Source of the DNA: Streptomyces hiroshimensis
GTDB taxonomy: Bacteria; Actinomycetota; Actinomycetes; Streptomycetales; Streptomycetaceae
DNA: 46,541 nt
Reading direction: 5' to 3'
Assembly: GCF_014650335.1 (NCBI RefSeq)
Contig: NZ_BMUT01000005.1
Coordinates: 159,021-205,561 of the forward strand
In this document: positions 30,798 through 39,712 of the stretch, one piece after another
Numbering within the stretch: the stretch's first letter is position 1
Layout of the letters: each line of letters starts with the position of its first letter
The notes under the pieces: model-generated
Databases searched by the model: none
What the model saw: the letters and a program-made list of their open reading frames with translations, nothing else
Told to the model about the DNA's origin: nothing
Position numbers and translations under genes: made by a program

Positions 30798-32426
30798 ATG
30801 GACACACCACGCGTAGGCATCCCCGAGCACCTCGCGGACCGCATGACGATGGCCGAGCAGCACGCGTACCTGCGGACCCGGCTCTCCCGGCCCCTCACCC
30901 GGCGCGGCATGCTGCGCGCCGGCGCGGCGACGGCCGGGGCCGCGGCGGGCACGGGCGTCCTGGGCGGCGCCGTGCGGGCGTACGCCGACCCGTCCCCCTC
31001 CCCGGCCCTGCTGGACTCCCCCGCCACCGCGCGGGTCGACGGCAGGCACGTCGCACCCTTCGGCAGGCACCTGGCGTTCGGCGCCGACCCGCGGACGCAG
31101 ATGCGGATCTCCTGGCAGGTGCCGTTCGCGGTGAGACGGCCGTACGTCCGGGTGGGCCTCGCGCCGTGGGACCTCGGCGTCAGGCTGGAGGCCGAGGTGC
31201 GCACCCTGCACACCCCGCCGCTGTCGAAGAAGCTCCCCGCCGTCGACCAGGTGTACCTGCACGCGGCGCTGGACAACCTCCGGCCCGGCAGGACGTACTA
31301 CTACGGCGTCGGACACGACGGCCACGACCCCGCCGACCCCCGCCACTTCTCCGGCATCGGCACCTTCCGCACGGCACCGGAGCGGCCGGAGAAGGGCGGC
31401 AAGGCGGAGAGGTTCACCTTCACCGCCTTCGGCGACCAGGGCGTCAGCTACCAGGCCCTCGCCAACGACCAGCTGATCCTCGGCCAGAACCCGGCCTTCC
31501 ACCTGCACGCGGGCGACATCTGCTACGCCGACGACAGCGGCGCGGGCAAGCCGACCGACGTCTACGACGCGCGCGTGTGGGACCAGTTCCTCGCCCAGAC
31601 GGAGTCGGTGGCGGCGTCGGTGCCCTGGATGGTGACCACCGGCAACCACGACATGGAGGCCTGGTACTCCCCCGACGGCTACGGCGGCCAGCTCGCCCGC
31701 TGGTCCCTGCCGCGCAACGGCTTCGACCCCGCGCACGCCCCGGGCGTCTACTCCTTCGTCTACGGCAACGTGGGCGTCGTCGCCCTGGACGCCAACGACA
31801 TCTCCCACGAGATCACCGCCAACACCGGCTACAGCAGCGGCCGGCAGACCGCCTGGCTCGACCGGCGGCTGGGCGAGCTGCGCCGCACGCGCGGCCTCGA
31901 CTTCGTGGTCGTCTTCTTCCACCACTGCGCGTTCTCCACGACGAAGGCACACGCCTCGGACGGCGCGGTGCGGGAGGAGTGGCTGCCGCTCTTCGAGAAG
32001 CACAAGGTCGACCTCGTCATCAACGGCCACAACCACATCTACGAGCGCACCGACGCGCTCCGCGGCACGCGCGTGGGGCGGGAGGTCCCCATCGGCGGCA
32101 CCGCGGACTCCACGCGCGACGGCATCGTCTACGTGACCGCAGGCGGGGCCGGGAAGTCGCTCTACGACTTCCCGGCGCCGGACAGCTACGAGGGCCACGT
32201 CAAGGACCTGGAGAGCGTGGAGAGCTACTTCTGGGAGAAGGGGCGGGTGAAGCACCCGGAGACGGTGGAGTGGTCGCGCGTGCGCTACACCGGCTTCTCG
32301 TTCCTCGCGGTCGAGGCCGAGCCTGCCGCACGGGGCGGGCGCCCGCGGCTGCGGGTGACCGCACTGGCGGAGAACGGCGCGCGCATCGACCACTTCGACG
32401 TCGTCCGCCCCGCGCAGCGGGGCTGA
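30798..32426 (+). CDS. Tat-exported purple acid phosphatase-like metallophosphoesterase
   Basis: A 542-residue secreted protein. The Tat signal is RPLTRRGMLRAGAATAGAAAG with cleavage near AYA (~63). A fibronectin-like N-domain (~85-190) ends at PGRTYYYGVG. The calcineurin-type metal site then has GDQG, GDICYAD, GNHDMEAW, FFHHCAF and NGHNHIYERT in the purple-acid-phosphatase order, with the Tyr of CYAD as the charge-transfer ligand. It should hydrolyse phosphate esters outside the cell using a dimetal centre. The ATG at 30798 is supported by the signal peptide. It is divergent from leuB over 130 bp that contain PHO-box-like repeats, suggesting phosphate-starvation induction. Confidence 0.92.
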   Translation: MDTPRVGIPEHLADRMTMAEQHAYLRTRLSRPLTRRGMLRAGAATAGAAAGTGVLGGAVRAYADPSPSPALLDSPATARVDGRHVAPFGRHLAFGADPRTQMRISWQVPFAVRRPYVRVGLAPWDLGVRLEAEVRTLHTPPLSKKLPAVDQVYLHAALDNLRPGRTYYYGVGHDGHDPADPRHFSGIGTFRTAPERPEKGGKAERFTFTAFGDQGVSYQALANDQLILGQNPAFHLHAGDICYADDSGAGKPTDVYDARVWDQFLAQTESVAASVPWMVTTGNHDMEAWYSPDGYGGQLARWSLPRNGFDPAHAPGVYSFVYGNVGVVALDANDISHEITANTGYSSGRQTAWLDRRLGELRRTRGLDFVVVFFHHCAFSTTKAHASDGAVREEWLPLFEKHKVDLVINGHNHIYERTDALRGTRVGREVPIGGTADSTRDGIVYVTAGGAGKSLYDFPAPDSYEGHVKDLESVESYFWEKGRVKHPETVEWSRVRYTGFSFLAVEAEPAARGGRPRLRVTALAENGARIDHFDVVRPAQRG

Positions 32427-32444
32427 GGCGGGCCCACCGGTCGC

Positions 32445-32594
32445 TCAGTGACCGGTGACGCCGCCGTTGTCCCGGCGGTCCAGCGCCCGCTGGAGTGCGG
32501 CGGCGGCGTTCATCCGGTCGATCTGGCGGTCGGTGCGGTCGGCCGTACGGGCGATGCGGCGGATCCTGGTCCTGCGGACGGCGGTGTCGGCCAT
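32445..32594 (-). CDS. Small Arg-rich hypothetical protein
   Basis: A 49-residue frame, MADTAVRRTRIRRIARTADRTD and onwards to AAALQRALDRRDNGGVTGH. AGGAG lies 11 nt upstream of the ATG at 32594. It would be a mostly helical, basic, cytosolic peptide. I recognise no family. A 306-bp gene-free region separates it from the divergent cdsA-like gene. Confidence 0.45.
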   Translation of the reverse strand: MADTAVRRTRIRRIARTADRTDRQIDRMNAAAALQRALDRRDNGGVTGH

Positions 32595-32900
32595 GGGAGT
32601 CACGTCTCCTCTGCTGCGTCTGCGGGAAGGGGCACCGGCTGCGGGGGCCCCGTAAGCGGTGGAAAGAGCGCCGGGGGAAGGGCGGGGGCCGCGGTGCCGC
32701 AGGGGTCGCCTGCTCGCGCACGGGGCCGCAACCGCTTGACGCTCGATGGAGCGCGCGTTCGGCTTCTTCCACGCTAGGACAGCTGTACCGCGCTGTCTGC
32801 ACAATTACTCGGGCTTCCTACTATCTGAGACGGCGCGCGGGCCGGGCCACCGGGTACCCCGCCGACCGCGGGCTCGCCCCGTGCGGCGAAAGTGGGGCCC
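32595..32900. other. Gene-free divergent region
   Basis: 306 bp between the small Arg-rich gene and the CdsA-like gene. It becomes AT-richer toward 32800-32830 (CACAATTACTCGG..TACTATCTGAG), where TACTAT could be a plus-strand -10, and it contains the palindrome ACAGCTGT near 32780. Nothing firmer can be assigned. Confidence 0.4.
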
Positions 32901-33800
32901 ATGAACGGCCTGCACACGCTGTACACGAGCGACGTCCTGCCCCGCGTCCTACCCGTGGTCGCCGGGGTGCTCGGCGCGGGCGGCCTGGCGGCGGCCTGCC
33001 TCCCCGCGCGCGTGGCGATGCGCAGGGAGCTGCGGCGCCGCTGGCTGACCGCGACCGGGGCAGCCCTCCTCTTCCTCGGGGCGATGTTCCTGCACGAGCT
33101 GGGGGCGACGGCGCTGGTCTGGCTGCTGGGGCTGATCACGGTCGGCGAGTACGCCCGGACGGCCCGCCTGGGGCGGGGCGAGCGGGCGGTGCTGCGCACC
33201 GCGGTGGTCCTCCTGCCGCTGCTTGCCCTACTGACGCGCCGGCACCTCGCGGACGCGCTCGACCTGCCGGCCTTCGCCTTCCTCACCGTCGCCGGTGTGC
33301 TGCCCGCGGTGCTGTCGGGCGACACCGCACGGGGCGGCGAGCGCGCGGCCCGTACGGTCTTCGGGCTGCTGTGGATTCCCGTCGCGCTGACCGGACTTGT
33401 GGTACTGGACGGCACGGCGGTCGCGGTCGGTGTGGCGGTCGCCTTCGGCGGCGCGGGTGCGTGGTGCGGAGGCATGCTCCTGCGCCCCCTCGGCGGCACC
33501 CTCGCCCGTCCTCTGTCGCCCCACACCCCCACCAGGACATGGGGCGGCGTCCTCGGTGCGGGCATGGCGGTGGCCGCGGGCCTGGAGGCCGCGGGCGCCT
33601 TCACCGTCACGCTGTGGGCCGCGGTCCTGGCCGGCAGCGTCGCCGGCGACCTGCTCGCATCCACGCTCAGGCGCGAGGCGGGCGTCCGCGAGGCGGGCGG
33701 CAAGGACGCCGGCACGTGGCTGCCGGGCTTCGGCGGCCTCCTCGACCGCATCGGCCCCCTTCTCCTCGCGCTGCCGGCGGCAATGGCGGTGACCCTGTGA
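32901..33800 (+). CDS. CdsA-like membrane protein (phosphatidate cytidylyltransferase family)
   Basis: A 299-residue integral membrane protein with about eight hydrophobic segments; ATG 32901 is used, though an in-frame GTG at 32892 is possible. The C-terminus carries the CDP-diglyceride synthase signature in altered form: GSVAGDLLASTLRRE..GGKDAGTWLPGFGGLLDRIGP. The metal-ligand Asp of GDL and the LDR Asp are present, but the usual PGHGG His is Phe, the usual Asp after DR-I is Gly, and there is a short insertion. It may make CDP-diacylglycerol or act on another lipid, or be a divergent homologue. Unlike many relatives it has no acyltransferase neighbour. Confidence 0.7.
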   Translation: MNGLHTLYTSDVLPRVLPVVAGVLGAGGLAAACLPARVAMRRELRRRWLTATGAALLFLGAMFLHELGATALVWLLGLITVGEYARTARLGRGERAVLRTAVVLLPLLALLTRRHLADALDLPAFAFLTVAGVLPAVLSGDTARGGERAARTVFGLLWIPVALTGLVVLDGTAVAVGVAVAFGGAGAWCGGMLLRPLGGTLARPLSPHTPTRTWGGVLGAGMAVAAGLEAAGAFTVTLWAAVLAGSVAGDLLASTLRREAGVREAGGKDAGTWLPGFGGLLDRIGPLLLALPAAMAVTL

Positions 33801-33842
33801 CGACAGGCTCTCCCTCCGGCGCCGGGCGGCTGCCGCAAACGC

Positions 33843-33883
33843 ACTCCGCCCCGCCCGGCTGGAAGGCCGGACGGGGGCGGAGT
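33843..33883. terminator. Terminator between the cdsA-like gene and pruA
   Basis: A long GC stem (ACTCCGCCCC..CCCGGC with GCCGG..GGGGCGGAGT, arms 33843-33859 and 33866-33883, one bulge) between two convergent genes. Confidence 0.7.
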
Positions 33884-33899
33884 TCAGCTACGGGACGGG

Positions 33900-35531
33900 T
33901 CAGCCCATGTGCGGGTAGCGGTAGTCGGTCGGCGCGACCAGGGTCTCCTTGATGGAGCGGGTCGAGATCCACCGCGTCAGGTTGGACGCGGCGCCGGCCT
34001 TGTCGTTCGTACCGGAGGCACGGCCGCCGCCGAACGGCTGCTGGCCGACCACGGCACCGGTCGACTTGTCGTTGATGTAGAAGTTGCCGGCGGCGAAGCG
34101 CAGCTTGGCCATGGCGTCGGCGGCCGCGGCGCGGTCGTTGGCGATGACGGCGCCGGTCAGCGCGTACGCCGAGACGGACTCCATCTGGGCGAGCATCGCG
34201 TCGAAGTCGGCGTCCTCGTAGACGTGGACGGCGAGGATCGGGCCGAAGTACTCGGTCGTGAAGACCTCGTTCTCCGGGTCGGTGCACTCGATGACGGTCG
34301 GGCGCACGAAGTAGCCGACCGAGTCGTCGTAGGTGCCGCCGGCGACGATCGTGCAGGACGGGTCGGCCTTGGCGCGGTCGATCGCGGCCTTGTTCTTGGC
34401 GAAGGCACGGTCGTCGATGACGGCGCCGATGAAGTGCGACAGGTCGGTGACGTCACCCATGGTGATGCCGTCGACCTCGGCCGCGAACTCCTCCTTGAAG
34501 CCGTCCTCCCAGATGGAGCGGGGGACGTAGGCGCGGGAGGAGGCCGAGCACTTCTGGCCCTGGAACTCGAAGGAGCCGCGGGTCAGGGCGGTCTTCAGGA
34601 CCGCGCGGTCGGCGCTCGGGTGGGCGACGACGAAGTCCTTGCCGCCGGTCTCGCCGACCAGGCGCGGGTAGGACTTGTAGTTCTCGATGTTGTTGCCGAC
34701 CGTCTTCCACAGGTGCTGGAAGGTCTTGGTCGAGCCGGTGAAGTGGATGCCGGCCAGCTCGGGGTGGTTCAGGGCCACCTCGGAGACGGCGATGCCGTCG
34801 CCGGTCACCAGGTTGATGACGCCCTTGGGCAGGCCCGCCTCCTCCAGGAGCTGCATCAGCAGCACGGCGGAGTGGGTCTGCGTCGGGGACGGCTTCCAGA
34901 CGACGACGTTGCCCATGAGGGCCGGGGCGGTCGGCAGGTTGCCGGCGATGGCGGTGAAGTTGAAGGGCGTGATCGCGTAGACGAAGCCCTCCAGCGGCCG
35001 GTGGTCGCTGCGGTTCCACACGCCGGCGGAGTTGGCGACCGGCTGCTCGGCGAGGATCTGGCGCGCGAAGTGCACGTTGAAGCGCCAGAAGTCGACGAGC
35101 TCGCAGGGGGTGTCGATCTCGGCCTGCTGGGCGGTCTTGGACTGGCCCAGCATGGTGGAGGCGGCCAGCGTCTCGCGCCAGGGGCCGGACAGCAGCTCGG
35201 CGGCGCGCAGGATGATCGCGGCGCGGTCGTCGAAGGACATCGCGCGCCAGGCCGGGGCGGCGGCGAGCGCGGCGTCGATCGCGTCCTGCGCGTCGGCCTG
35301 CGTGGCGTTGTTGAAGGTGCCGAGGACGGCGGCGTGGTTGTGCGGCTGGACGACCTTGAACGGCTCGCCGCCGCCCATGCGCTTCTCGCCGCCGATGGTC
35401 ATCGGCAGGTCGACCGGGTTGGCCGCCAGCTCCTTGAGCTTCGCCTCGAGGCGGGCGCGCTCGGGGCTGCCGGGGGCGTAGCCGTGGACCGGCTCGTTGA
35501 CCGGTGCGGGGACCTGGGTGACAGCGTCCAT
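33900..35531 (-). CDS. pruA: L-glutamate gamma-semialdehyde (P5C) dehydrogenase
   Basis: A 543-residue aldehyde dehydrogenase of the PruA/P5CDH group. Catalytic Cys is in GSFEFQGQKCSASSRAY, catalytic Glu in RLVGETGGKDF, and cofactor-binding parts are ITPFNFTAIAGNLPTAPALMGN and HFTGSTKTFQHLW. It oxidises glutamate semialdehyde to glutamate with NAD, the second step of proline breakdown. The ATG at 35531 begins MDAVTQVPAPVNEPVHGY, with AGGAG upstream. It lies 55 bp downstream of the proline dehydrogenase gene, so the two form a put operon rather than the fused PutA of proteobacteria. Confidence 0.96.
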   Translation of the reverse strand: MDAVTQVPAPVNEPVHGYAPGSPERARLEAKLKELAANPVDLPMTIGGEKRMGGGEPFKVVQPHNHAAVLGTFNNATQADAQDAIDAALAAAPAWRAMSFDDRAAIILRAAELLSGPWRETLAASTMLGQSKTAQQAEIDTPCELVDFWRFNVHFARQILAEQPVANSAGVWNRSDHRPLEGFVYAITPFNFTAIAGNLPTAPALMGNVVVWKPSPTQTHSAVLLMQLLEEAGLPKGVINLVTGDGIAVSEVALNHPELAGIHFTGSTKTFQHLWKTVGNNIENYKSYPRLVGETGGKDFVVAHPSADRAVLKTALTRGSFEFQGQKCSASSRAYVPRSIWEDGFKEEFAAEVDGITMGDVTDLSHFIGAVIDDRAFAKNKAAIDRAKADPSCTIVAGGTYDDSVGYFVRPTVIECTDPENEVFTTEYFGPILAVHVYEDADFDAMLAQMESVSAYALTGAVIANDRAAAADAMAKLRFAAGNFYINDKSTGAVVGQQPFGGGRASGTNDKAGAASNLTRWISTRSIKETLVAPTDYRYPHMG

Positions 35532-35586
35532 GGGTTCCGTTTCTCCTTCGGGGCTCTGCGGGGGGATGTCGGGGGTCAGCCGGGGG

Positions 35587-36513
35587 TCAGCCCTTGGTGA
35601 GGATGGACCGGGCGAAGAACAGCAGGTTCGCGGGCTTCTCGGCGAGCCGGCGCATGAAGTAGCCGTACCAGTCGGTGCCGTACGCCGTGTACACGCGCAT
35701 CCGGTGGCCCTCGGCGGCCAGGCGGACGTGCTCCTCACTGCGGATTCCGTACAGCATCTGGAACTCGTACTCGTCGGGCTTGCGGCCGGCCTGCCGGGCC
35801 AGCTCCTGGGTGATGGCGATCAGACGCGGGTCGTGCGACCCGATCATCGGGTAGCCCTCGCCCGCCATGAGGATCTTGATGATCCGGACGAACGCCTTGT
35901 CGATCTCCGTCTTGTCCTGGTACGCGACGGAGGCGGGCTCCTTGTACGCCCCCTTCACGATACGCACACGGCTGCCGGCGGCGGCCAGGCGGCGGGCGTC
36001 GTCCTCGGTGCGGAAGAGGTACGCCTGGATGACGCAGCCGGTCTGCGGGAAGTCCTTCCGCAGCTCCTCGTGGATGGCGAACATCGAGTCGAGGGTTGTG
36101 TGGTCCTCCGCGTCCAGCGTAACCGTGGTGCCGATGGCCGCGGCGGCCTCGACGACGGGGCGGACGTTGGCGAGGGCGAGCTCGTGGCCGCCCTCCAGGG
36201 CCTGGCCGAACATGGAGAGCTTGACCGACATCTCGGCCCGGGTGCCCAGGCCGAGCTCCTCCAGGCGGCCGATCAGCTGCAGATAGGCGTCGCGGGCGGC
36301 GTGGGACTGCTCGACGGTGGTGATGTCCTCGCCGACGACGTCCAGGGTGACCTCGAGGCCCTTGGCCGCGGCGTCCTTGACGATCGGGATGACCTGGTCG
36401 ACGGTCTCGCCCGCGATGAAGCGGTCGACGACCTGCTTGGTGCCCGGGGCAGCCGACACGAAACGGCGCATCTTGTCGCTGCGCGACGCAGCGAGGATCA
36501 CGGGACCCAGCAC
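35587..36513 (-). CDS. Proline dehydrogenase (monofunctional)
   Basis: A 308-residue FAD-dependent proline dehydrogenase, a TIM-barrel like that of Thermus/Deinococcus PRODH. The GTG at 36513 (GTG CTG GGT, MLGPVILAASRSDKMRR) is chosen because GGAGG lies 5 nt upstream; an ATG at 36558 would add 15 residues. Landmarks are SVKLSMFG, TVTLDAEDHTTLDSMFAI, CVIQAYLFRTEDDARRL, RIVKGAYKEP and YEFQMLYGIRSEEHVRLAAEGHRMRVYTAYGTDWYGYFMRRLAE, with the conserved substrate-binding RR pair near the end. It converts proline to P5C, passing electrons to quinone. Divergent from a PucR-type regulator. Confidence 0.94.
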   Translation of the reverse strand: MLGPVILAASRSDKMRRFVSAAPGTKQVVDRFIAGETVDQVIPIVKDAAAKGLEVTLDVVGEDITTVEQSHAARDAYLQLIGRLEELGLGTRAEMSVKLSMFGQALEGGHELALANVRPVVEAAAAIGTTVTLDAEDHTTLDSMFAIHEELRKDFPQTGCVIQAYLFRTEDDARRLAAAGSRVRIVKGAYKEPASVAYQDKTEIDKAFVRIIKILMAGEGYPMIGSHDPRLIAITQELARQAGRKPDEYEFQMLYGIRSEEHVRLAAEGHRMRVYTAYGTDWYGYFMRRLAEKPANLLFFARSILTKG

Positions 36514-36779
36514 GGGCACCTCCACGATGACGGTCGTCTCCGCCTGGGGAGACGACATATGGAACTCATCGTGAAAACTAGAGATCACCCCGATCCTGGA
36601 CCATCGACAGCTGTCACGCATCCGTGGCCCGGATCTCAGACACATGTATGACAATGGTGACCTACACATAGAAACTTGGGGCGATTCCGGGCCGAAAAGA
36701 CCCGCCCGGCGTCCAAAAGACCCGGCCGGCGGTGGGCCGGACGGGCCGCACGAAGCGGGGGAAGGAGCGTGGCGAAGCC

Positions 36780-38012
36780 ATGCGCGGCGACTATCAGCAC
36801 CTCGTCGACGAGATATCGGCGGCGCTCGGCGCCCCCGCGACGCTCGAGGACCGCGACTTCGTACTGATCGCCTTCGGCGCCCACGGCGGCGAGGACGACC
36901 TCGACGTGATGATGGACCCGGTGCGCACCCGCTCGATCCTGCAGCGGCGGTCCACGGCGGCCGTCCGGGCGTGGTTCGAGGCGTTCGGCATCGCGCGGGC
37001 CCAGGCCCCGCTGCGGATCCCGCCGGACCCGGCGGCGGGGGTCTTCAAGGGCCGCATCTGCCTGCCGGTGCGCCACCGGGGCGTGGTGCACGGCTATGTG
37101 TGGCTGCTGGACGACGAGCAGCTGGCGGGCCTGGATCTGAGCGTCCCGTACGCGGATCCGCGGCTGGCGCAGGCCATGGAGACGGCGGCCCGGATCGGTG
37201 AACTGCTGGCCGCCGAGGCGCGGGCCGGCGCGGAGCTGGGCGAGCTGCTGCGGGAGGTGCTCGCGGGGCGGCCCGCGGGGCGCGACGCCGCGGCGGCGGC
37301 GCTGCGGGAGGCGATGGGCCAGGCGGCGGACGGGCCGCTGGGGCTGGTCGCGGTGGCGCCGTGGGCGCTGGGCGAGGGCGAGCACGGCGAGGGCGAGCCG
37401 TCCGCGCCCGACGGCGTGGGGTCGGCGCTGGCGGGGCAGTCCGGGGTGGCCGCCCTGTGCACCGTGCCCGATCCCCTGCCCGACGGTTCGGCGGCGCTGG
37501 CCGCCCTGGTGCGGCTGCGCACCACGACGACGATCGCCCCGGCCCGTACGGCCGCCGAGCGGCTGCTGCGCTCCCCGCGCGCGGGGGCGGGCGCCGCACG
37601 GCGCGGCACGGCCGGGCTCGGCGCCCCGCGCCGTGGCCTCGCGGAGCTGCCGGAGGCCTGGCGCGAGGCGCTGGCGGCGGCGCGGGCCGCGGCCGCGGAG
37701 CCGCGCCTGGGGCCGGTGGCGGAGTGGGGCGACATCGGCCCGTACCGCGTGCTGGCCTCCTTGCCGGCCGGGGCCGCCGCGGACACCTCGGTCCGCCCCC
37801 TGCTGGCCCCCGCCCACGCGGAACTGGCCCGCACGGCCGAGGTGTTCCTCGACTGCGCGGGCCAGGCGGGCCGCACGGCCGCGGCCCTGGGCATCCACCG
37901 CCAGACGCTCTACTACCGCCTGGCGCGCGTGGAGCAGCTCACCGGCCTGGATCTGGACGAGGGCGAGGGGCGGCTGCTGCTCCATATGGCGCTGAAGGCC
38001 TCCCGCCTGTAG
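36780..38012 (+). CDS. PucR/PutR-type transcriptional regulator
   Basis: A 410-residue regulator. The C-terminus ([38 protein letters not shown]) is the PucR/CdaR-type HTH_30 domain. The N-terminal part (to ~residue 130) is GAF-like ([45 protein letters not shown]). The middle is Ala/Arg-rich. Relatives next to put genes activate proline catabolism in response to proline, and its divergent position 267 bp from the proline dehydrogenase start supports that job. The ATG at 36780 ([13 protein letters not shown]) has AAGGAG 12 nt upstream. The effector is inferred, not seen. Confidence 0.85.
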   Translation: MRGDYQHLVDEISAALGAPATLEDRDFVLIAFGAHGGEDDLDVMMDPVRTRSILQRRSTAAVRAWFEAFGIARAQAPLRIPPDPAAGVFKGRICLPVRHRGVVHGYVWLLDDEQLAGLDLSVPYADPRLAQAMETAARIGELLAAEARAGAELGELLREVLAGRPAGRDAAAAALREAMGQAADGPLGLVAVAPWALGEGEHGEGEPSAPDGVGSALAGQSGVAALCTVPDPLPDGSAALAALVRLRTTTTIAPARTAAERLLRSPRAGAGAARRGTAGLGAPRRGLAELPEAWREALAAARAAAAEPRLGPVAEWGDIGPYRVLASLPAGAAADTSVRPLLAPAHAELARTAEVFLDCAGQAGRTAAALGIHRQTLYYRLARVEQLTGLDLDEGEGRLLLHMALKASRL

Positions 38013-38021
38013 CCACCCCCG

Positions 38022-38038
38022 GCGGGCCCCGGGCCCGC
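38022..38038. terminator. Hairpin between putR-like gene and ferredoxin gene
   Basis: GCGGGCC-CCG-GGCCCGC, a perfect 7-bp stem in the 25 bp between the two convergent stop codons, overlapping the ferredoxin stop codon by one base. Confidence 0.5.
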
Positions 38039-38241
38039 TAGTCCTCCTCCACGGTGATGGCCTGGACGGGACAGGCCCGCGCCGCCTCCTTGACGAGCGC
38101 ATCGCCCCCGCCGTCCTCGCGGCCGGGGCGGACGAGGCCGAAGCCGTCGTCGTCCTGGTCGAAGACGCTCGGTGCGGTCAGGGCGCACTGGCCCGCGCCG
38201 ATGCAGACGTCGGAGTCGATGGAGACGCGAAGAGCACTCAT
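38038..38241 (-). CDS. [3Fe-4S]-type ferredoxin
   Basis: A 67-residue ferredoxin with Cys at CIGAGQC (C-x5-C) and a final C-P (ARACPVQAI). The second Cys of the 4Fe-4S set (C-x2-x2-C) is missing, a pattern typical of streptomycete 3Fe-4S or mixed-cluster ferredoxins that feed electrons to P450s. Start MSALRVSIDSDVCIG at 38241. It lies 22 bp downstream of the P450 gene and is surely its redox partner; the ferredoxin reductase is encoded elsewhere. Confidence 0.93.
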   Translation of the reverse strand: MSALRVSIDSDVCIGAGQCALTAPSVFDQDDDGFGLVRPGREDGGGDALVKEAARACPVQAITVEED

Positions 38242-38263
38242 GGCGGATTCCGTTTCGACGGGC

Positions 38264-39478
38264 TCACCAGGCGACCGGGAGAGCGAAGAGTCCTTGCAGG
38301 GTGTCGCCGGGCTTGACGGGCACCTCGCCCGGAGCAACGGCGAGGCGCAGGCCCGGGATACGGGTGAAGAGCGTGGACAGGGCGATCTCCATCTCGGCGC
38401 GGGCCAGGTTCTGCCCCAGGCACTGGTGGACGCCGTAGCCGAACGCGACGTGGTGGCGGGCCGAGCGGCGGACGTCCAGGGCCTCGGGATCGGCGTAGGC
38501 GGCGGCGTCGCGGTTGACGACGGAGGTGCCGATCATGATGCCGTCGCCGGTGCGCACGGTCCGCCCGCCGATCTCGATGTCCTCCGTCGCGACCCGTATC
38601 AGGCCGTCGGCGATGGACAGGAAGCGCAGCAGCTCCTCCACGGCGCCGGGCATCAGGGCGGGGTCGGCGCGCAGGGCGGCGAGCTCGTCAGGGTGTTCGA
38701 GGAGGGTGTACACGCCGAGCGCGATCATGTTGGACGTGGTCTCGTGGCCGGCGACGAGCAACAGCAGCGCCATCATGACCAGTTCGTCGCGGTCGACCTG
38801 GCCGTCGGCGAGGCGGTCGGCGATGAGCTCGTCGAGCAGGCCGTCGCCGGGCTCGGCCTCCTTGCGGTCCACGAGCCGGTGGAGGTAGTCGCGCAGGTCG
38901 TCGCGCGCGGCGGTGGACTCCGCGGCGGTCGGCGCCGCCAGCATCCGCCGGGAGCAGGCCTCGAAGAAGTCGTGGTCGTCGTAGGGGATGCCGAGCAGGG
39001 TGCAGATCACCATGGACGGCACGGGCAGGGCGTACGCGGAGACGAGTTCCGCGCTGTCGCCCTTGGCGAGCATGGTGTCGATGAGGCCGTCGACGAGGGC
39101 CTGGATGCGGGGCCGCATGGCGGCGGCCCGTTTGAGGCTGAAGCGGGGGATCAGCATGCGGCGCTGCCGGGCGTGTTCGGGGTCGTCCACGCCGAGGAGC
39201 GGGATCACCACCGACGCCTGGTTCTCGGCCCGCGGGGCGAGCACGGGAAAGGCCGGATTCTGACGGTTGGACGAGACGCGGGGGTCCGTGAGCAGGGCGC
39301 GGGCCTCGGTGTGGCCCGTCACCAGCCACACCCCGCGCCCGTCGTACAGGGTGACGCGCGTCAGCGGGCCGCGGGCGGCCAGGTCCTGGTGGCCCGCGGG
39401 TGGCTGATAGGGGCAGGTGCGGTCGCTGGGGAAGGAGGGAGCCGATGAGGTGGTGGACTGGGTCCCGGTGTCGGTCAT
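38264..39478 (-). CDS. Cytochrome P450 (CYP105-like)
   Basis: A 404-residue soluble bacterial P450. I-helix oxygen-binding motif is LLLVAGHETTSN, the K-helix ExxR is EELLRFLS, and the heme loop is FGYGVHQCLGQNLARAEMEIAL with the Cys ligand. Features such as SSNRQNPAFPVL and the heme loop resemble the CYP105 family (SoyC/SU1 type), which oxidise xenobiotics and polyketides. No biosynthetic cluster is adjacent, so a xenobiotic role is as likely as a tailoring one. Its operon partner is the ferredoxin. The start MTDTGTQSTTS has AGGAAG upstream. It is not located with the conservons, so it is not a CvnE. Confidence 0.93.
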   Translation of the reverse strand: MTDTGTQSTTSSAPSFPSDRTCPYQPPAGHQDLAARGPLTRVTLYDGRGVWLVTGHTEARALLTDPRVSSNRQNPAFPVLAPRAENQASVVIPLLGVDDPEHARQRRMLIPRFSLKRAAAMRPRIQALVDGLIDTMLAKGDSAELVSAYALPVPSMVICTLLGIPYDDHDFFEACSRRMLAAPTAAESTAARDDLRDYLHRLVDRKEAEPGDGLLDELIADRLADGQVDRDELVMMALLLLVAGHETTSNMIALGVYTLLEHPDELAALRADPALMPGAVEELLRFLSIADGLIRVATEDIEIGGRTVRTGDGIMIGTSVVNRDAAAYADPEALDVRRSARHHVAFGYGVHQCLGQNLARAEMEIALSTLFTRIPGLRLAVAPGEVPVKPGDTLQGLFALPVAW

Positions 39479-39712
39479 GTGCTTCCTTCCAGGCGTTCGG
39501 ACTGTTGTCCTCTACATCCGGTTCATCCAGTCCAAGCCTCTTCCGGGGTTCGGGCTACGAGCAATCCGGCCATATCGCGCACAACGCCCGACAAGCTCCC
39601 GCATTCGGCCCGTGACCACGCCTTTGCCGTCTTCAGCACGTTCGACCCACCCCCGTCCGACCCGGCCCCCACCTCCGTCCGGCCCGCCCCGCGCAGCGCA
39701 CCCCGCCGCGGC

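Noticed and set aside
38264..39478. The P450 as a conservon CvnE component
   Set aside because: Some conservons include a P450, but this one lies over 20 kb away, on the other strand, with its own ferredoxin.
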